The notes: generated by a model from the sequence alone, not told the origin. A stretch of 64,000 nt of DNA from Bacillus sp. FJAT-22090 (GCF_001278755.1 NZ_CP012601.1:2914001-2978000), one strand, 5' to 3'. Positions 34,433 to 43,120 are shown, counted from the first letter of the stretch. Made by a program: numbers and translations.

Positions 34433-35620
34433 CTATTTGATCCGATAATGCGTAGTTGTTATTAAAGCACCGTTTACCATTGTTGCAGTCAGCATCGGAT
34501 AACCGTCTTCCATTCTTTCAATTACAAGAATGTCGGCTTTCTTCCCAACCTTAATAGATCCTAATTCATCATCCATTTTCACCGCTTTAGCAGGATTTAA
34601 AGAGACCATCATAAACATTTTGTGTAAGTCATTGCCGTGCTTTTCATGCAAATTAAAAATAGCGTGGAGTAATGCAGCTGGATAATAGTCACTACACAAG
34701 ATGTCTACACAGTCATTTGCAATGGCTTCTGTTGCCGACAAATTCCCAGAGTGGGAACCACCTAACAATACGTTGGGTGCCCCTGCTATCGTATGTAAGC
34801 CCATTTCCTTAGCTTTTTTTGCTACTTCGAGCGTAATAGGAAATTCACTAATTGTTGTTCCAAAGGATTTTACGAGCTCTAGCTTTTGAATTTCGTCATC
34901 ATCATGTGAAGCGACAGCAATCCCTCTTGATATAGCAAGCTCTGCCACTTCTTTTATTTTCTCAATCGTTAAAAACTCAGTGCTTTGTCGTTCCGCAATT
35001 AATACATTTACATCGTCATCAGAAATATTCCGATATCCCTTTAACGTTTCGCGATACACTTCTAGATTGCGGTATTGTCCTTGCCCTGGGGTGTGATCCA
35101 TAAATGACAGTAAATGCACTTTGCCATTTTCGATATTTTGAACAAGGCTGTCAATCTCATCGACATTATCTATTTCGAATCGAGCATGTAACCGGTGACG
35201 GATTAAATGTAGCTCGTGATGCGTAGCGTCTATTGCATCTACCATTCGTTGAATATTGTTCGGATTTCGCATTGGTTTATGGGTAAAAACATCCTCACGG
35301 TAAAAGGAAAGCGAATGAAACATCGTAGTAATTCCGTGGCTAATTAATATTTTCTCTGCTTCTCTTAGGCTAATATTAAAATCCATCATACTAGTAGGTC
35401 TTGGCGATGCTATTGTTTCAATATAATCGGAATGAATATCGATAAATCCAGGAGATATGTATCCTCCTCTAGCATCAATGAGCTCAGCATCAGAATAATT
35501 CACCACCGATTCTTGAGGGATAATCGCTTGAATGACTTCTCCCTGCACTACTACCGCATATCCGTCTACTATTGCTTCCTCTGTTATGATTTTCCCATTA
35601 TGAATAATGTACAAAGTCAC
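34433..35620 (-). CDS. phnM: RPnTP hydrolase PhnM
   Basis: 395 aa amidohydrolase from a GTG start (AGAGGAG 5 nt upstream). PhnM signature: GFIDIHSDYIETIASPRP, with metal ligands in the HSD motif, then HDDDE (about residue 235-240), SDYYPAAL. Removes pyrophosphate from alpha-D-ribose 1-methylphosphonate 5-triphosphate-type intermediates to give the 5-phosphate substrate of PhnJ. Lies 8 bp after phnK. Confidence 0.94.
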   Translation of the reverse strand: MTLYIIHNGKIITEEAIVDGYAVVVQGEVIQAIIPQESVVNYSDAELIDARGGYISPGFIDIHSDYIETIASPRPTSMMDFNISLREAEKILISHGITTMFHSLSFYREDVFTHKPMRNPNNIQRMVDAIDATHHELHLIRHRLHARFEIDNVDEIDSLVQNIENGKVHLLSFMDHTPGQGQYRNLEVYRETLKGYRNISDDDVNVLIAERQSTEFLTIEKIKEVAELAISRGIAVASHDDDEIQKLELVKSFGTTISEFPITLEVAKKAKEMGLHTIAGAPNVLLGGSHSGNLSATEAIANDCVDILCSDYYPAALLHAIFNLHEKHGNDLHKMFMMVSLNPAKAVKMDDELGSIKVGKKADILVIERMEDGYPMLTATMVNGALITTTHYRIK

Positions 35621-35628
35621 CGCTCCTC

Positions 35629-36468
35629 TTATAATAATGAGTAAACTAATTGCTGGGTGTACTCATGTTGTGGGTCTTCAAGAACTTGATCGGTCAAGCC
35701 TTCTTCAATAATTTTTCCGTTCAACAGTACAATCGTGCGGTCTGCAAGCATCCGTATAACTGCTAAATCATGTGACACGACAATCATACTAATTCCTAAA
35801 TCTCTTTGAATTTTTTTGATCAAATCAAGTACATTTGCCTGTACAGATAAATCTAGACCAGTCGTTACTTCATCTAAAAAAAGTATTGGTGGGTTGTTCG
35901 ACAATGCCTTTGCTATTTGAACTCTTTGTTGCATCCCACCCGAAAAGTTTCGAGGCTCTTCTTTCATTCGATGCAATGGGATATGCACGCTTTCCAGCAA
36001 TTGTTTACTCGTTGCTTCCATAACCGCTACATTGCGATTGCCTGCCGCGATTAGTTTCTCCGCTATATTACCGACAGAAGAAAAGTTCATTTTTAATCCA
36101 TGAACAGGATTTTGATAAACCATGCCGTATACATGATTTCGAATCGAGCGTTTTTGCTGGGAGGATAGTTCAAAAACGTTTTTCCCAGCTAAAAAAGAAT
36201 CATTAATATACGCTTCACCTGAAGTAACATCTGAATCGAAGTATAGGCATTGCATCATCGTCGATTTACCACTTCCACTCTCGCCGACTATCCCTAGTAT
36301 TTCTCCAGGGAACAAATCAAATGAAATATCTTGGCAAGCATACACAGTCCCACAATGCTTACAGAAATTTTTCTCTAACTCCCTTTTTTCAATTTCTCTA
36401 CACTTGTAGCACCCTGTACCAAATTGTTTTCGTAAGTTTTTTACTTCTAATATTGGTTCCTCATGCAT
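35629..36468 (-). CDS. phnK: C-P lyase ABC-type subunit PhnK with Cys-rich insertion
   Basis: 279 aa. ABC ATPase: Walker A GESGSGKST, signature FSGGMQQRVQIAKAL, Walker B ILFLDEVTTGLD, H-loop VSHD. Between the first strand and Walker A is an insertion of about 25 residues with Cys20, Cys23, Cys36, Cys39 and Cys45 (CYKC...CKHC), shaped like a zinc ribbon and absent in E. coli PhnK. I recall similar insertions in other Gram-positive PhnK proteins. PhnK binds the PhnGHIJ core. Overlaps phnJ by 8 bp. Confidence 0.93.
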   Translation of the reverse strand: MHEEPILEVKNLRKQFGTGCYKCREIEKRELEKNFCKHCGTVYACQDISFDLFPGEILGIVGESGSGKSTMMQCLYFDSDVTSGEAYINDSFLAGKNVFELSSQQKRSIRNHVYGMVYQNPVHGLKMNFSSVGNIAEKLIAAGNRNVAVMEATSKQLLESVHIPLHRMKEEPRNFSGGMQQRVQIAKALSNNPPILFLDEVTTGLDLSVQANVLDLIKKIQRDLGISMIVVSHDLAVIRMLADRTIVLLNGKIIEEGLTDQVLEDPQHEYTQQLVYSLL

Positions 36469-37327
36469 AGCTGGTTAGCACCTCAGCTTCCTCTTTCTTA
36501 TTTAATTGGTCCATACAGTAGTTTGTGTCGTTACATTGATAAACGGTTTTTCCTGTTTGTTGATCAATTAATTCATCTAAGAAGATATGTGTAGAACCAC
36601 ATAAGTGACATTGCTGACCTTCAAACGATTCGACTGCAAATGGGTAGTCCTCAAAAGCAAGGGATTTTACATCTGTATAAGGAGGAACTGCATATATTTT
36701 CTTTTCACGTCCAGCCCCAAGAAGGATTAAAGCTTCAGAATGATGCATTTTTGGGTTATCAAATCTAGGGATTGGACTTGGTGCCATCACATAGCGATCG
36801 TTTACGTATACCGGGTGGTCTGCCGCAGTAGCCGTTTTGCCGTATTTCATAATTTGTTCGAAAAGCAATAACCATGCACCACTATAGTCATCTTCCGCAT
36901 GCATTCTTTTCGTCAAAAGTTCTTTTGCCTCCACAGGCCGGAGGGGTTCTGGCGTCGGTACTTGCAAGACGAGAATTTGGTCATTTGTTAAAGGAACTTC
37001 TGGTATTCGGTGCCGTGATTGAATAAGAGTCGCGTCTGCAGTTTTCTCTGTTATTTCAACACCAGTCGTTTCATGAACGAGTTTTTTTATACTTACAGCA
37101 TTTACAGACTCGTCTGCTCCTTGGTCAATTACTTTAAGCACATCTAACTGGCCAATAATTGAGAGGGTTATTTGTAATCCACCTGTTCCCCAACCTCGTG
37201 CAATTGGCATTTCTCTTGAAGCGAAAGGCACTTGATACCCCGGAATTGCTACTGCCTTTATAATTGCACGTCGAATTTCTTTCTTAGATCCTTCATCGAA
37301 AAATGCAAAATGTGTATTAGCTTTCAA
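36461..37327 (-). CDS. phnJ: Carbon-phosphorus lyase radical SAM subunit PhnJ
   Basis: 288 aa. The Fe-S and catalytic cysteines fit the PhnJ pattern CX2CX21CX5C exactly: Cys240, Cys243 and Cys265 as cluster ligands and Cys271 as the thiyl residue, one number off E. coli (241, 244, 266, 272). Also GWGTGGLQITLS and the conserved IPEVPL. Cleaves the C-P bond by radical SAM chemistry to release an alkane and 5-phosphoribosyl 1,2-cyclic phosphate. Overlaps phnI by 11 bp. Confidence 0.96.
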   Translation of the reverse strand: MKANTHFAFFDEGSKKEIRRAIIKAVAIPGYQVPFASREMPIARGWGTGGLQITLSIIGQLDVLKVIDQGADESVNAVSIKKLVHETTGVEITEKTADATLIQSRHRIPEVPLTNDQILVLQVPTPEPLRPVEAKELLTKRMHAEDDYSGAWLLLFEQIMKYGKTATAADHPVYVNDRYVMAPSPIPRFDNPKMHHSEALILLGAGREKKIYAVPPYTDVKSLAFEDYPFAVESFEGQQCHLCGSTHIFLDELIDQQTGKTVYQCNDTNYCMDQLNKKEEAEVLTSYA

Positions 37328-38432
37328 CTTTCTGCACCCCTTTCTTCACTTGGCGGATACTATCCAGTTTGGATTGGAACGTAACATAATGAGGTAGTTT
37401 CAAGTGAGAAATAAATCCTGTAGACTCGACAGAATCTATATGCAATAACACAAATTCTTCATCATGCGTCGGAAAATTGGATTCGGGATGCTCCAAACAT
37501 TGATCTAAAATGCTCATAGCTATTGCCTTTGTTTCGTTTTGTCCATAACAAATGCCATAACCAATCTCTAACTCTAGTTCATATTCGTTGTTCTCATTTT
37601 TCACATTTGTTGGCACAAATGACTCTACCTCAGTCACTCTAATTTCTCCTATATAAAACTCATCTTCCGCACTGTGCTCCATTTCATTTGGATGTTGCAC
37701 ATAAATAGGAAGTAAGCCTACACGTACTTCACCGACTGTCGGATGTACCTGCCCATATCCTCTCAATGAAGCATAGCCAAGAGATGTGACAGCTCCAGTT
37801 TGTCCACGTGTGAGGACTTGAAGTCTTTCGCTACGCGTAGTTGGGAATTGTATACTTTGCTTTGTAACATCAATAGGAGGGGTATTATCTACCTCATGTG
37901 TTTCAAAAAGTCCTTCCTCCCTCAAGTAATCTACTACTTTTGGAAAGTACTTTACTTCATCAAAGGCTTCTATTTGTTTTAATTGATTGTGGTAATGTTG
38001 TAGCCACCTTAGGTTTTCTTCCTGACTTTCTTCTATTAAACTTAAATCGAGCAAACGATGTGTGTAGTCATAAGTTGCCCCTAATAATTGTCCACCTGGA
38101 ATATCTTTAAAACTTGCCGAAATTCGGCGCTCCACTAGCATCGTTTCCGGTTCAACGGTTTGACTATAATATGGACGAGGTAAAGTGGATCGGTGAGCAC
38201 GCATGAGAAAAACTGCTTCCTCCATACTTCCTTCCGCTTGCTTTATCGCAAGTGCAGCCAAGTATGGTGAATACAAACTACTTTCCGACATTACTTGGTC
38301 TACCATTCCACGCATCGTTGACATAATTGTGTTAATTTCTATAATTTCTCGGTCTTTAATCCGTTCATATTTTAATCGGTTAATAGATGCTTCTATCGCC
38401 TGTGTGCCACCTTTAACTGGAACGTAACCCAT
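37317..38432 (-). CDS. phnI: C-P lyase core subunit PhnI
   Basis: 371 aa. PhnI hallmarks: MGYVPVKGGTQAIEASINRL at the start, LPRPYYSQTV, GGQLLGATYDYTHRLLDLSL and GQTGAVTSLGYASLRGYGQV. Nucleosidase-like core subunit that, with PhnG, PhnH and PhnL, transfers phosphonate to C1' of the ATP ribose. Overlaps phnH by 1 bp and phnJ by 11 bp, consistent with strict stoichiometry. Confidence 0.96.
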   Translation of the reverse strand: MGYVPVKGGTQAIEASINRLKYERIKDREIIEINTIMSTMRGMVDQVMSESSLYSPYLAALAIKQAEGSMEEAVFLMRAHRSTLPRPYYSQTVEPETMLVERRISASFKDIPGGQLLGATYDYTHRLLDLSLIEESQEENLRWLQHYHNQLKQIEAFDEVKYFPKVVDYLREEGLFETHEVDNTPPIDVTKQSIQFPTTRSERLQVLTRGQTGAVTSLGYASLRGYGQVHPTVGEVRVGLLPIYVQHPNEMEHSAEDEFYIGEIRVTEVESFVPTNVKNENNEYELELEIGYGICYGQNETKAIAMSILDQCLEHPESNFPTHDEEFVLLHIDSVESTGFISHLKLPHYVTFQSKLDSIRQVKKGVQKVES

Positions 38433-39028
38433 TAGCTCACCTCCATGTTATTGATTGTAGTTGTTCGAGGGATACAGACTACTTGCTCATGTTCATCTGT
38501 GAAAATCAAATCAATTCCAAGCGGATATTCCTTTGTTTTTTCATTTCTTGCTTTCCACATAGATTGATCAAATCGTGTTTGTACCTGAGACTTATGTTGA
38601 ATCCCTGGACCTGTTAACATCCACTGCCCCTCGTCAGAAAGAGGAGTGCTTTCTATAATCCAAATCGAAGACAGCTGCGGATCAATAAGGGTACCGTTTT
38701 TACATTGTTGCATAGCTTTTTGAATTACCGTATCTGTATCGTCTCGTAGTACGATGACAAAATCTGCTTCGTTAATTGGTGCATATCTCGAGGATGTATA
38801 TTCTGAAATTTTTTCGATTAGATCCTTTTGCTCCTCGGAAAGGATATGAAAAGTGGACTCTGCGTCTAAAAATGTCATTGCACTTAAAATAGTTGCATTG
38901 TAACAAGGAAGATTAAAATCCACTCTTTCTGCGATTTCAGAAAGTGACGAAATGGTACCGGGCCTCGACATACTGTGCAATATTTTTCTGTAAACTTGCT
39001 GTAAATCGTGTACTTGATCAATTGCCAT
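38432..39028 (-). CDS. phnH: C-P lyase core subunit PhnH
   Basis: 198 aa. PhnH pattern: VYRKILHSMSRPGTISSL near the N terminus, LDAESTFHI, APINEADFVIVL and WMLTGPGIQ, with a C-terminal EYPLGIDLIFTDE. Forms a complex with PhnG, PhnI and PhnJ. Starts 21 bp after phnG. Confidence 0.95.
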   Translation of the reverse strand: MAIDQVHDLQQVYRKILHSMSRPGTISSLSEIAERVDFNLPCYNATILSAMTFLDAESTFHILSEEQKDLIEKISEYTSSRYAPINEADFVIVLRDDTDTVIQKAMQQCKNGTLIDPQLSSIWIIESTPLSDEGQWMLTGPGIQHKSQVQTRFDQSMWKARNEKTKEYPLGIDLIFTDEHEQVVCIPRTTTINNMEVS

Positions 39029-39049
39029 ATTATCTCTCCTATTGGTTTA

Positions 39050-39472
39050 TTAAACTTCCATCGTCTCAAAGCTAACTCTCGTTTCAAATAGTTCCGCTTG
39101 TCTTTTTGCACGCTCTATATTAATTTGTTTTTCTGCTTCTATGAGTACTGCTTCCCACGCTATCGTTTCATGTAATTGTGCTTTATATGCAGCATCAATA
39201 ATCGCTAGATGGCGTGCTAGTTCGTCTTTCATGCCTACAACGATTCCTATTCCAATGCGTTTATTAATCTCTACTTTTGCTTCCGTAATTAGGACCTCTC
39301 CTATATAAAACAGGGAGCTTTTCGCCGTTTCTCTCATCTTGATCATAGTCAACCCATATTGCGGTGCTAAAATCTCTCGGCATTCATATGTGTCTATAAT
39401 AGATTCTGCAAACTTTTGAGCCAATTGGGGATCGCCCTGAATGAGAATCTCAGTTCTTCGTCTTCTTTTCAT
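39050..39472 (-). CDS. phnG: C-P lyase core subunit PhnG
   Basis: 140 aa. PhnG pattern: RTEILIQGDPQLAQKFAE, ILAPQYGLTMIKMRETAKSS, FYIGEVLITEAKVEINKRIG and GMKDELARHLAIIDAAYKA. Small core subunit of the PhnGHIJ complex. First gene of the operon, with AAAGGAGG about 10 nt before ATG 39472 and a Pho-box-like array upstream (39526-39553). Confidence 0.95.
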   Translation of the reverse strand: MKRRRRTEILIQGDPQLAQKFAESIIDTYECREILAPQYGLTMIKMRETAKSSLFYIGEVLITEAKVEINKRIGIGIVVGMKDELARHLAIIDAAYKAQLHETIAWEAVLIEAEKQINIERAKRQAELFETRVSFETMEV

Positions 39473-39525
39473 ATGGATAAATCCTCCTTTGCAAATTCAT
39501 CTTAACTTGTCGCCAAGTGGTTGTG

Positions 39526-39553
39526 TTTTAAGGCTCCGTAAAGCTTTTGTAAA
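39526..39553 (-). promoter_or_regulatory. Pho-box-like direct repeats upstream of phnG
   Basis: On the minus strand TTTACA (39553-39548), TTTACG (39542-39537) and TTAAAA (39531-39526) follow at an exact 11-bp period, matching the TT(A/T/C)ACA repeats bound by phosphorylated PhoP in Bacillus. A possible 10 element, TAAGAT, begins 21 bp downstream. The third unit is weak, and four good units are usual, so this is a candidate. Confidence 0.5.
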
Positions 39554-39626
39554 TGTCCTTAACAATTGGTTGGGAAAAAGCGAAAATGCCTTTGTTTCCT
39601 TGAGGGTAAGTAGCTGAATTCTGGAT

Positions 39627-39655
39627 ATAAAAAAGGACAGGTGCTAGACCTGTCC
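39627..39655 (-). terminator. Minus-strand intrinsic terminator
   Basis: GGACAGGT (39635-39642) pairs perfectly with ACCTGTCC (39648-39655), followed on the minus strand by TTTTTTAT. The nearest leftward gene able to use it is the GntR regulator (stop at 40044), which would give that mRNA a long 3' region antisense to the 63-aa gene. Confidence 0.75.
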
Positions 39656-39681
39656 GGGTAAGAATTTATAAAATTTGAGCA

Positions 39682-39771
39682 TTGGTTGCTTTCGTTTAAG
39701 TATTGGTTGCTTTACTTTGAATTTAGTTGCTTTATGTTGCATTTGGTTGCTTTCATCAATGATTTGGTCTC
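39682..39771. repeat. Phased array B: TTGGTTGCTTT-type units at 20-21 bp pitch
   Basis: Units start at 39682 (TTGGTTGCTTT), 39703 (TTGGTTGCTTT), 39723 (TTAGTTGCTTT), 39743 (TTGGTTGCTTT) and a degenerate one at 39764 (TTGGTCTC). Steps are 21, 20, 20 and 21 bp; the sequence between units is unrelated. It lies just before the 63-aa gene at 39832. Confidence 0.88.
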
Positions 39772-39831
39772 AATTAGGATTATTTATCCATTTATGATAG
39801 GATTAGGTCATTAATGTACGGAGGATAATAG

Positions 39832-40023
39832 ATGAAATTTTTCAGAGAGTATAATTATCTACCTCTTTTTATAGGATTATATATGATTTATCTTCTATCG
39901 GATTATTCTAAGAACCAAACATTTAATTGGGTAGATAATGCCTTACAAGCATTGTTTATTACTGCCTTCTATATATTTTTTACTTGGGCATTCTCTAGTG
40001 ATAAAAGCAAAAAAAGCAAATAA
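39832..40023 (+). CDS. Small membrane protein of unknown function
   Basis: 63 aa. Two predicted membrane helices (about residues 9-24 LPLFIGLYMIYLLSDY and 37-54 ALQALFITAFYIFFTWAF) and a Lys/Ser-rich tail (SSDKSKKSK). ATG with ACGGAGGA 7 nt upstream gives good support for translation. No family recognised. Convergent with the GntR gene, whose stop is 20 bp away; phased array B lies 60 bp upstream. Confidence 0.65.
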   Translation: MKFFREYNYLPLFIGLYMIYLLSDYSKNQTFNWVDNALQALFITAFYIFFTWAFSSDKSKKSK

Positions 40024-40043
40024 CCGAATTGTCATTCACCTTT

Positions 40044-40769
40044 TCATCCCATCGTTATATCGTATTTAAATTTATCGCTTCGATAAAGTATTTTTGTATG
40101 TTCTAATACTTTATTGGAGTCAACATCTATACAATCACTCTCTACAACAATGAGCGGCACCATGCTTTTACAGGATAGTAAGTGTTGTTCACTTGAAGTC
40201 GGAAATGTAATACTTAACAGACTTTTTTTACTTGTAAATTCCTTATAACCTAGGTTTCGATAATATGCAAACATCGACTCAATCTTAGGTCCATCCTGCG
40301 CAATTCTTGGAAACGTTGTTTCACTCACAAAGGAAGAATGAATAGCAATTGGCTCCTCATTGATATAGCGTATTCTTGCCACTTTAAAGACACTATCTTC
40401 TTTGTTTAAATTCAGGCTTTGATATATTTGTTCATTATAAGAAATCTTTTCGCAAACAACATTTTCCGTCTTTAATTCATAACCTGATTGCCTCATTTTA
40501 TCTGTAAAACTTGTTTTCCCAGTCAGATGCAATTGAATTTGTATAGACTCTTCTTTTAAGTATCTTCCTTTTCCTTGTTTAGAATATATATATCCTCGTT
40601 CTTCTAGTTTCGTTAGAGCATTTCTCACTGTCATTCTTGGTACTTTATATTTTGTAGCAAGTTCATTTTCAGAAGGGAGTTTCTTCCCATGTTCCATTGA
40701 CTTTGAAACAATTTGATGCATAATGTCATCAATAATTTGAGTTTCTATATCTGTTGAAATAAAAATCAT
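40044..40769 (-). CDS. GntR/HutC-family regulator with UTRA domain, PhnF-like
   Basis: 241 aa. GntR winged helix (KKLPSENELATKYKVPRMTV then RNALTKLEERGYIYSKQGKG, about residues 30-70) and a C-terminal UTRA ligand domain (about 90-235: VFKVARIRYINEEPIAIHSS). PhnF regulators of phosphonate genes belong to this class, and it lies 570 bp from phnG on the same strand, so control of the phn operon is plausible; the family also senses sugars and other small molecules. Confidence 0.85.
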   Translation of the reverse strand: MIFISTDIETQIIDDIMHQIVSKSMEHGKKLPSENELATKYKVPRMTVRNALTKLEERGYIYSKQGKGRYLKEESIQIQLHLTGKTSFTDKMRQSGYELKTENVVCEKISYNEQIYQSLNLNKEDSVFKVARIRYINEEPIAIHSSFVSETTFPRIAQDGPKIESMFAYYRNLGYKEFTSKKSLLSITFPTSSEQHLLSCKSMVPLIVVESDCIDVDSNKVLEHTKILYRSDKFKYDITMG

Positions 40770-40831
40770 CTCCCTATGAATTTTACTGTTTTTATTAATT
40801 GTACTATATCAATTGGAAATGGCTAAACAGA

Positions 40832-40862
40832 AAAAAACCAAGAACTAGAATCCGTTCTGGTC
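40832..40862 (-). terminator. Terminator after the 40897-41463 gene
   Basis: Minus strand: ACCAGAAC and GTTCTTGGT arms around a loop containing GGATTCTA, followed by TTTTTTT. Lies 35 bp beyond the stop codon of the leftward membrane protein gene. Confidence 0.75.
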
Positions 40863-40896
40863 TTATTAAATAACTTATTTAAAAAAATTCAAATAA

Positions 40897-41463
40897 TTAT
40901 AGGGAGATGCCAAAATAAAATGAAAGTAAAAGAAATGCAGTCATCGCGCAACCGGCCATAATTCCTTTTCCCTTATGTGCAAATACTTCTTTTTTCAAGG
41001 CATAGCTAAAGTAAAAGAAACAACCGATTGCAAGTAATAATGCCTCAAGCAGAACACTTCCGGGAACCATTTCCCATAGACCTAATCCTAAGAGAGGGAG
41101 ATTACCGATATTACCTGGCAGAATTGGCATGTCAGGGCGGTGAACTATAAAATCAAGAATCCAGTGGCTAAATACGACGGCTCCTGTGATAATACCAGAT
41201 TTCCTACCCCATAATCTTTTAGCTAGCAATGCTGCTAAAACGGAAAGGATAAGTGAACCTACTAAAGAATGCGTGTAGAATGCATAAATCATATCATTGC
41301 CGTATCCACCTTCTCCTATGGATTCTATGTTCTCTAAACCTACCAAATTAAATGGAATAAACACAATTTCAAGCAATTGTGTGCTGACGATTAGTGACCA
41401 TAGTGGCGTTTCAGGGGTTTTACTTTTCACAGTAGCGGATATTCCGAAATGTCCTGCAAACAA
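40897..41463 (-). CDS. Multi-pass membrane protein, YdjM/DUF457-like
   Basis: 188 aa with four or five hydrophobic segments. Histidine motifs FAGHFG at the N terminus, FYTHSLVGS (about residue 65-73) and SHWILDFIVHRPDMP (about 101-115) resemble the metal-site layout of membrane hydrolase-like proteins of the YdjM/DUF457 group; the match is partial. Function unknown. Last gene of a leftward tetR-MBL-YrdB-this set with gaps of 2 bp or overlaps. Confidence 0.7.
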   Translation of the reverse strand: MFAGHFGISATVKSKTPETPLWSLIVSTQLLEIVFIPFNLVGLENIESIGEGGYGNDMIYAFYTHSLVGSLILSVLAALLAKRLWGRKSGIITGAVVFSHWILDFIVHRPDMPILPGNIGNLPLLGLGLWEMVPGSVLLEALLLAIGCFFYFSYALKKEVFAHKGKGIMAGCAMTAFLLLSFYFGISL

Positions 41464-41465
41464 AG

Positions 41466-41804
41466 CTAACGACCTCCTGTATACATCAAAGTCATTCCTA
41501 TCATAACTACTACTCCATATATAACCGCAAGCCTACTATTTCCAGAAAAATATAGGGAGGCAGTTGCTAAAGCAAATACAATTAGCTGTAAAATAATTCG
41601 AACTGGAATAATTACAGGAAAATTAGCTTTAGGGGCAATGAATGCCCCCCAAAAAATAGCAACAAGAAGAGGGGTACCAATTCCAAATAATAACTTTAAA
41701 AACCAGCCGTAGTTCAGATGAAAACCCCAATACGAAAATGCAGCAAGCGCACATAATTCCATTAGAAAAATCAGACCATACACTGTATATTGAGCGATTA
41801 TCAT
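41466..41804 (-). CDS. YrdB-family membrane protein
   Basis: 112 aa, four hydrophobic segments. Matches the YrdB/DUF2568 pattern: LMELCALAAFSYWGF, WFLKLLFGIGTPLLVAIFWG and FIAPKANFPV. Function unknown. It overlaps the MBL-fold gene by 4 bp and precedes the DUF457-like gene by 2 bp, so all are co-transcribed with tetR. Confidence 0.85.
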   Translation of the reverse strand: MIIAQYTVYGLIFLMELCALAAFSYWGFHLNYGWFLKLLFGIGTPLLVAIFWGAFIAPKANFPVIIPVRIILQLIVFALATASLYFSGNSRLAVIYGVVVMIGMTLMYTGGR

Positions 41805-42493
41805 GATAACCCACCGCCAAGTTTTATCTCCATACTTCTAATATAGTTCTCTAACTGATCTGCCGGACGTTCCACCGCATTGCCATGGCACACCTCTAAC
41901 AGCTTTGGTTTTAACTTACTTATGACGGATGCGCTTTTTACTGCTTGATCCATATCTGCTGTGAACATCGGCATTGGCGGTTGAAGCTTACCTTTCTTTG
42001 AAGTGAAAAGATCCCCTCCCAACAATATTTGATCCTTTTCGTGGTAATAAACGACATGACCTGGTGAATGCCCTGGCGTAAAAATAGGGGTAAGTCCACC
42101 AATCGGTTGCATGTTGCCAGTCTTATCCTCTAGGAGTGGCTGACTTAATTTTTTCGCTAAGTTTGACTCTAGTTTCTTTCTTTTAGGATAGACAATTTCC
42201 CCTTCCATATAAGGAATTTCTATTTGATGTGCGTATACAGGCACATCGTTGTTTTTTAAAATCGATTTCACAGCTCCAACATGATCAGAATGCCCATGCG
42301 TTAATAGAATTCTTCGCAAAGGACCAGCATTCAATTGGTTAATAAATTTCATAATTCCTTTTGCCATGATAGGCATTCCAGCATCCACCAATGTAACCCC
42401 GTCCTCTTCAACAACAACCCATACGTGAATCGGAATAATCATCCATGTTTTTAAACTCCAAATATGGTCCGATATCTTTTTTGCTTTCATCAT
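41801..42493 (-). CDS. Metallo-beta-lactamase fold hydrolase
   Basis: 230 aa. Zinc ligands: THGHSDHVG (motif HxHxDH), TPGHSPGH, GGDLFT and a late CHGNAV. Belongs to the glyoxalase II/lactonase-like MBL group with no signal peptide; the substrate is not predictable. It starts 10 bp after tetR, whose regulator probably controls it. Confidence 0.88.
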   Translation of the reverse strand: MMKAKKISDHIWSLKTWMIIPIHVWVVVEEDGVTLVDAGMPIMAKGIMKFINQLNAGPLRRILLTHGHSDHVGAVKSILKNNDVPVYAHQIEIPYMEGEIVYPKRKKLESNLAKKLSQPLLEDKTGNMQPIGGLTPIFTPGHSPGHVVYYHEKDQILLGGDLFTSKKGKLQPPMPMFTADMDQAVKSASVISKLKPKLLEVCHGNAVERPADQLENYIRSMEIKLGGGLS

Positions 42494-42502
42494 CTATTCC
42501 CC

Positions 42503-43120
42503 TTACTTTAATTTTTCTTTAAAACCTAAAATAAGAATATCCACTGCAAGGTCAAACGTAGGTGTGAGTCTTTCCATTAACACTCCAAGCGGTTCATGTT
42601 GATACGAGTACGTACTCAAGATCCCATTCAAGCTGTAATAATAAATACGAGAAAATGCTAGCAGTTGATCGTTGTTTGGTAGAGAAAGAATTATCTGAAT
42701 GAGCTCTTTCATTATGTCAAAAATTTCTATTCGAAGTTTATTGATCTCTAATTCAGGTTCTTCGTCTACTCTGGAAGATTTAGCATTGAAAAAAACATCA
42801 TACATACTTCGATTTCGTAGGCAAAATGTAATATACTCACGACTAATTTCTTTTAGTTTACCTTCTGAAGATAATGTATTTATTTTCAAAATTTCGTTGA
42901 ATTGTTCTTGTAATTCTTGTAAAGATGGCATAGAGAGCTGATGAAGCAATGCTTCCTTATCTTTAAAATAAAGATAAATCGTCGTATGTGAACAACCTGC
43001 ATTCTTTGCTATTTCTCTTATCGTTACTGCATCAAAACCCTTTTCGGCGAATAAATTCCCAGCAGACTTTAAAATTTCTTGTTTTGTTTCTTCTGAACGT
43101 TGCTCTTGTTTACTTTTCAA
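42503..43120 (-). CDS. TetR-family regulator with adjacent double operator
   Basis: 205 aa from a TTG start with AAGGAGTG upstream. HTH: TIREIAKNAGCSHTTIYLYF (about residues 38-57), helical C-terminal domain for dimerisation and ligand. It most likely represses itself and the following MBL, YrdB and DUF457-like genes through the palindromes at 43136-43176. Ligand unknown. Confidence 0.9.
   Translation of the reverse strand: MKSKQEQRSEETKQEILKSAGNLFAEKGFDAVTIREIAKNAGCSHTTIYLYFKDKEALLHQLSMPSLQELQEQFNEILKINTLSSEGKLKEISREYITFCLRNRSMYDVFFNAKSSRVDEEPELEINKLRIEIFDIMKELIQIILSLPNNDQLLAFSRIYYYSLNGILSTYSYQHEPLGVLMERLTPTFDLAVDILILGFKEKLK

Larger units (their letters stand above)
39473..39831. other. Intergenic region between phnG and the 63-aa gene
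   Basis: Contains the phn leader and Pho-box-like repeats (39526-39553), a minus-strand terminator (39627-39655) and phased array B (39682-39771). The stretch 39556-39625 shows no clear element. No credible gene. Confidence 0.6.
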
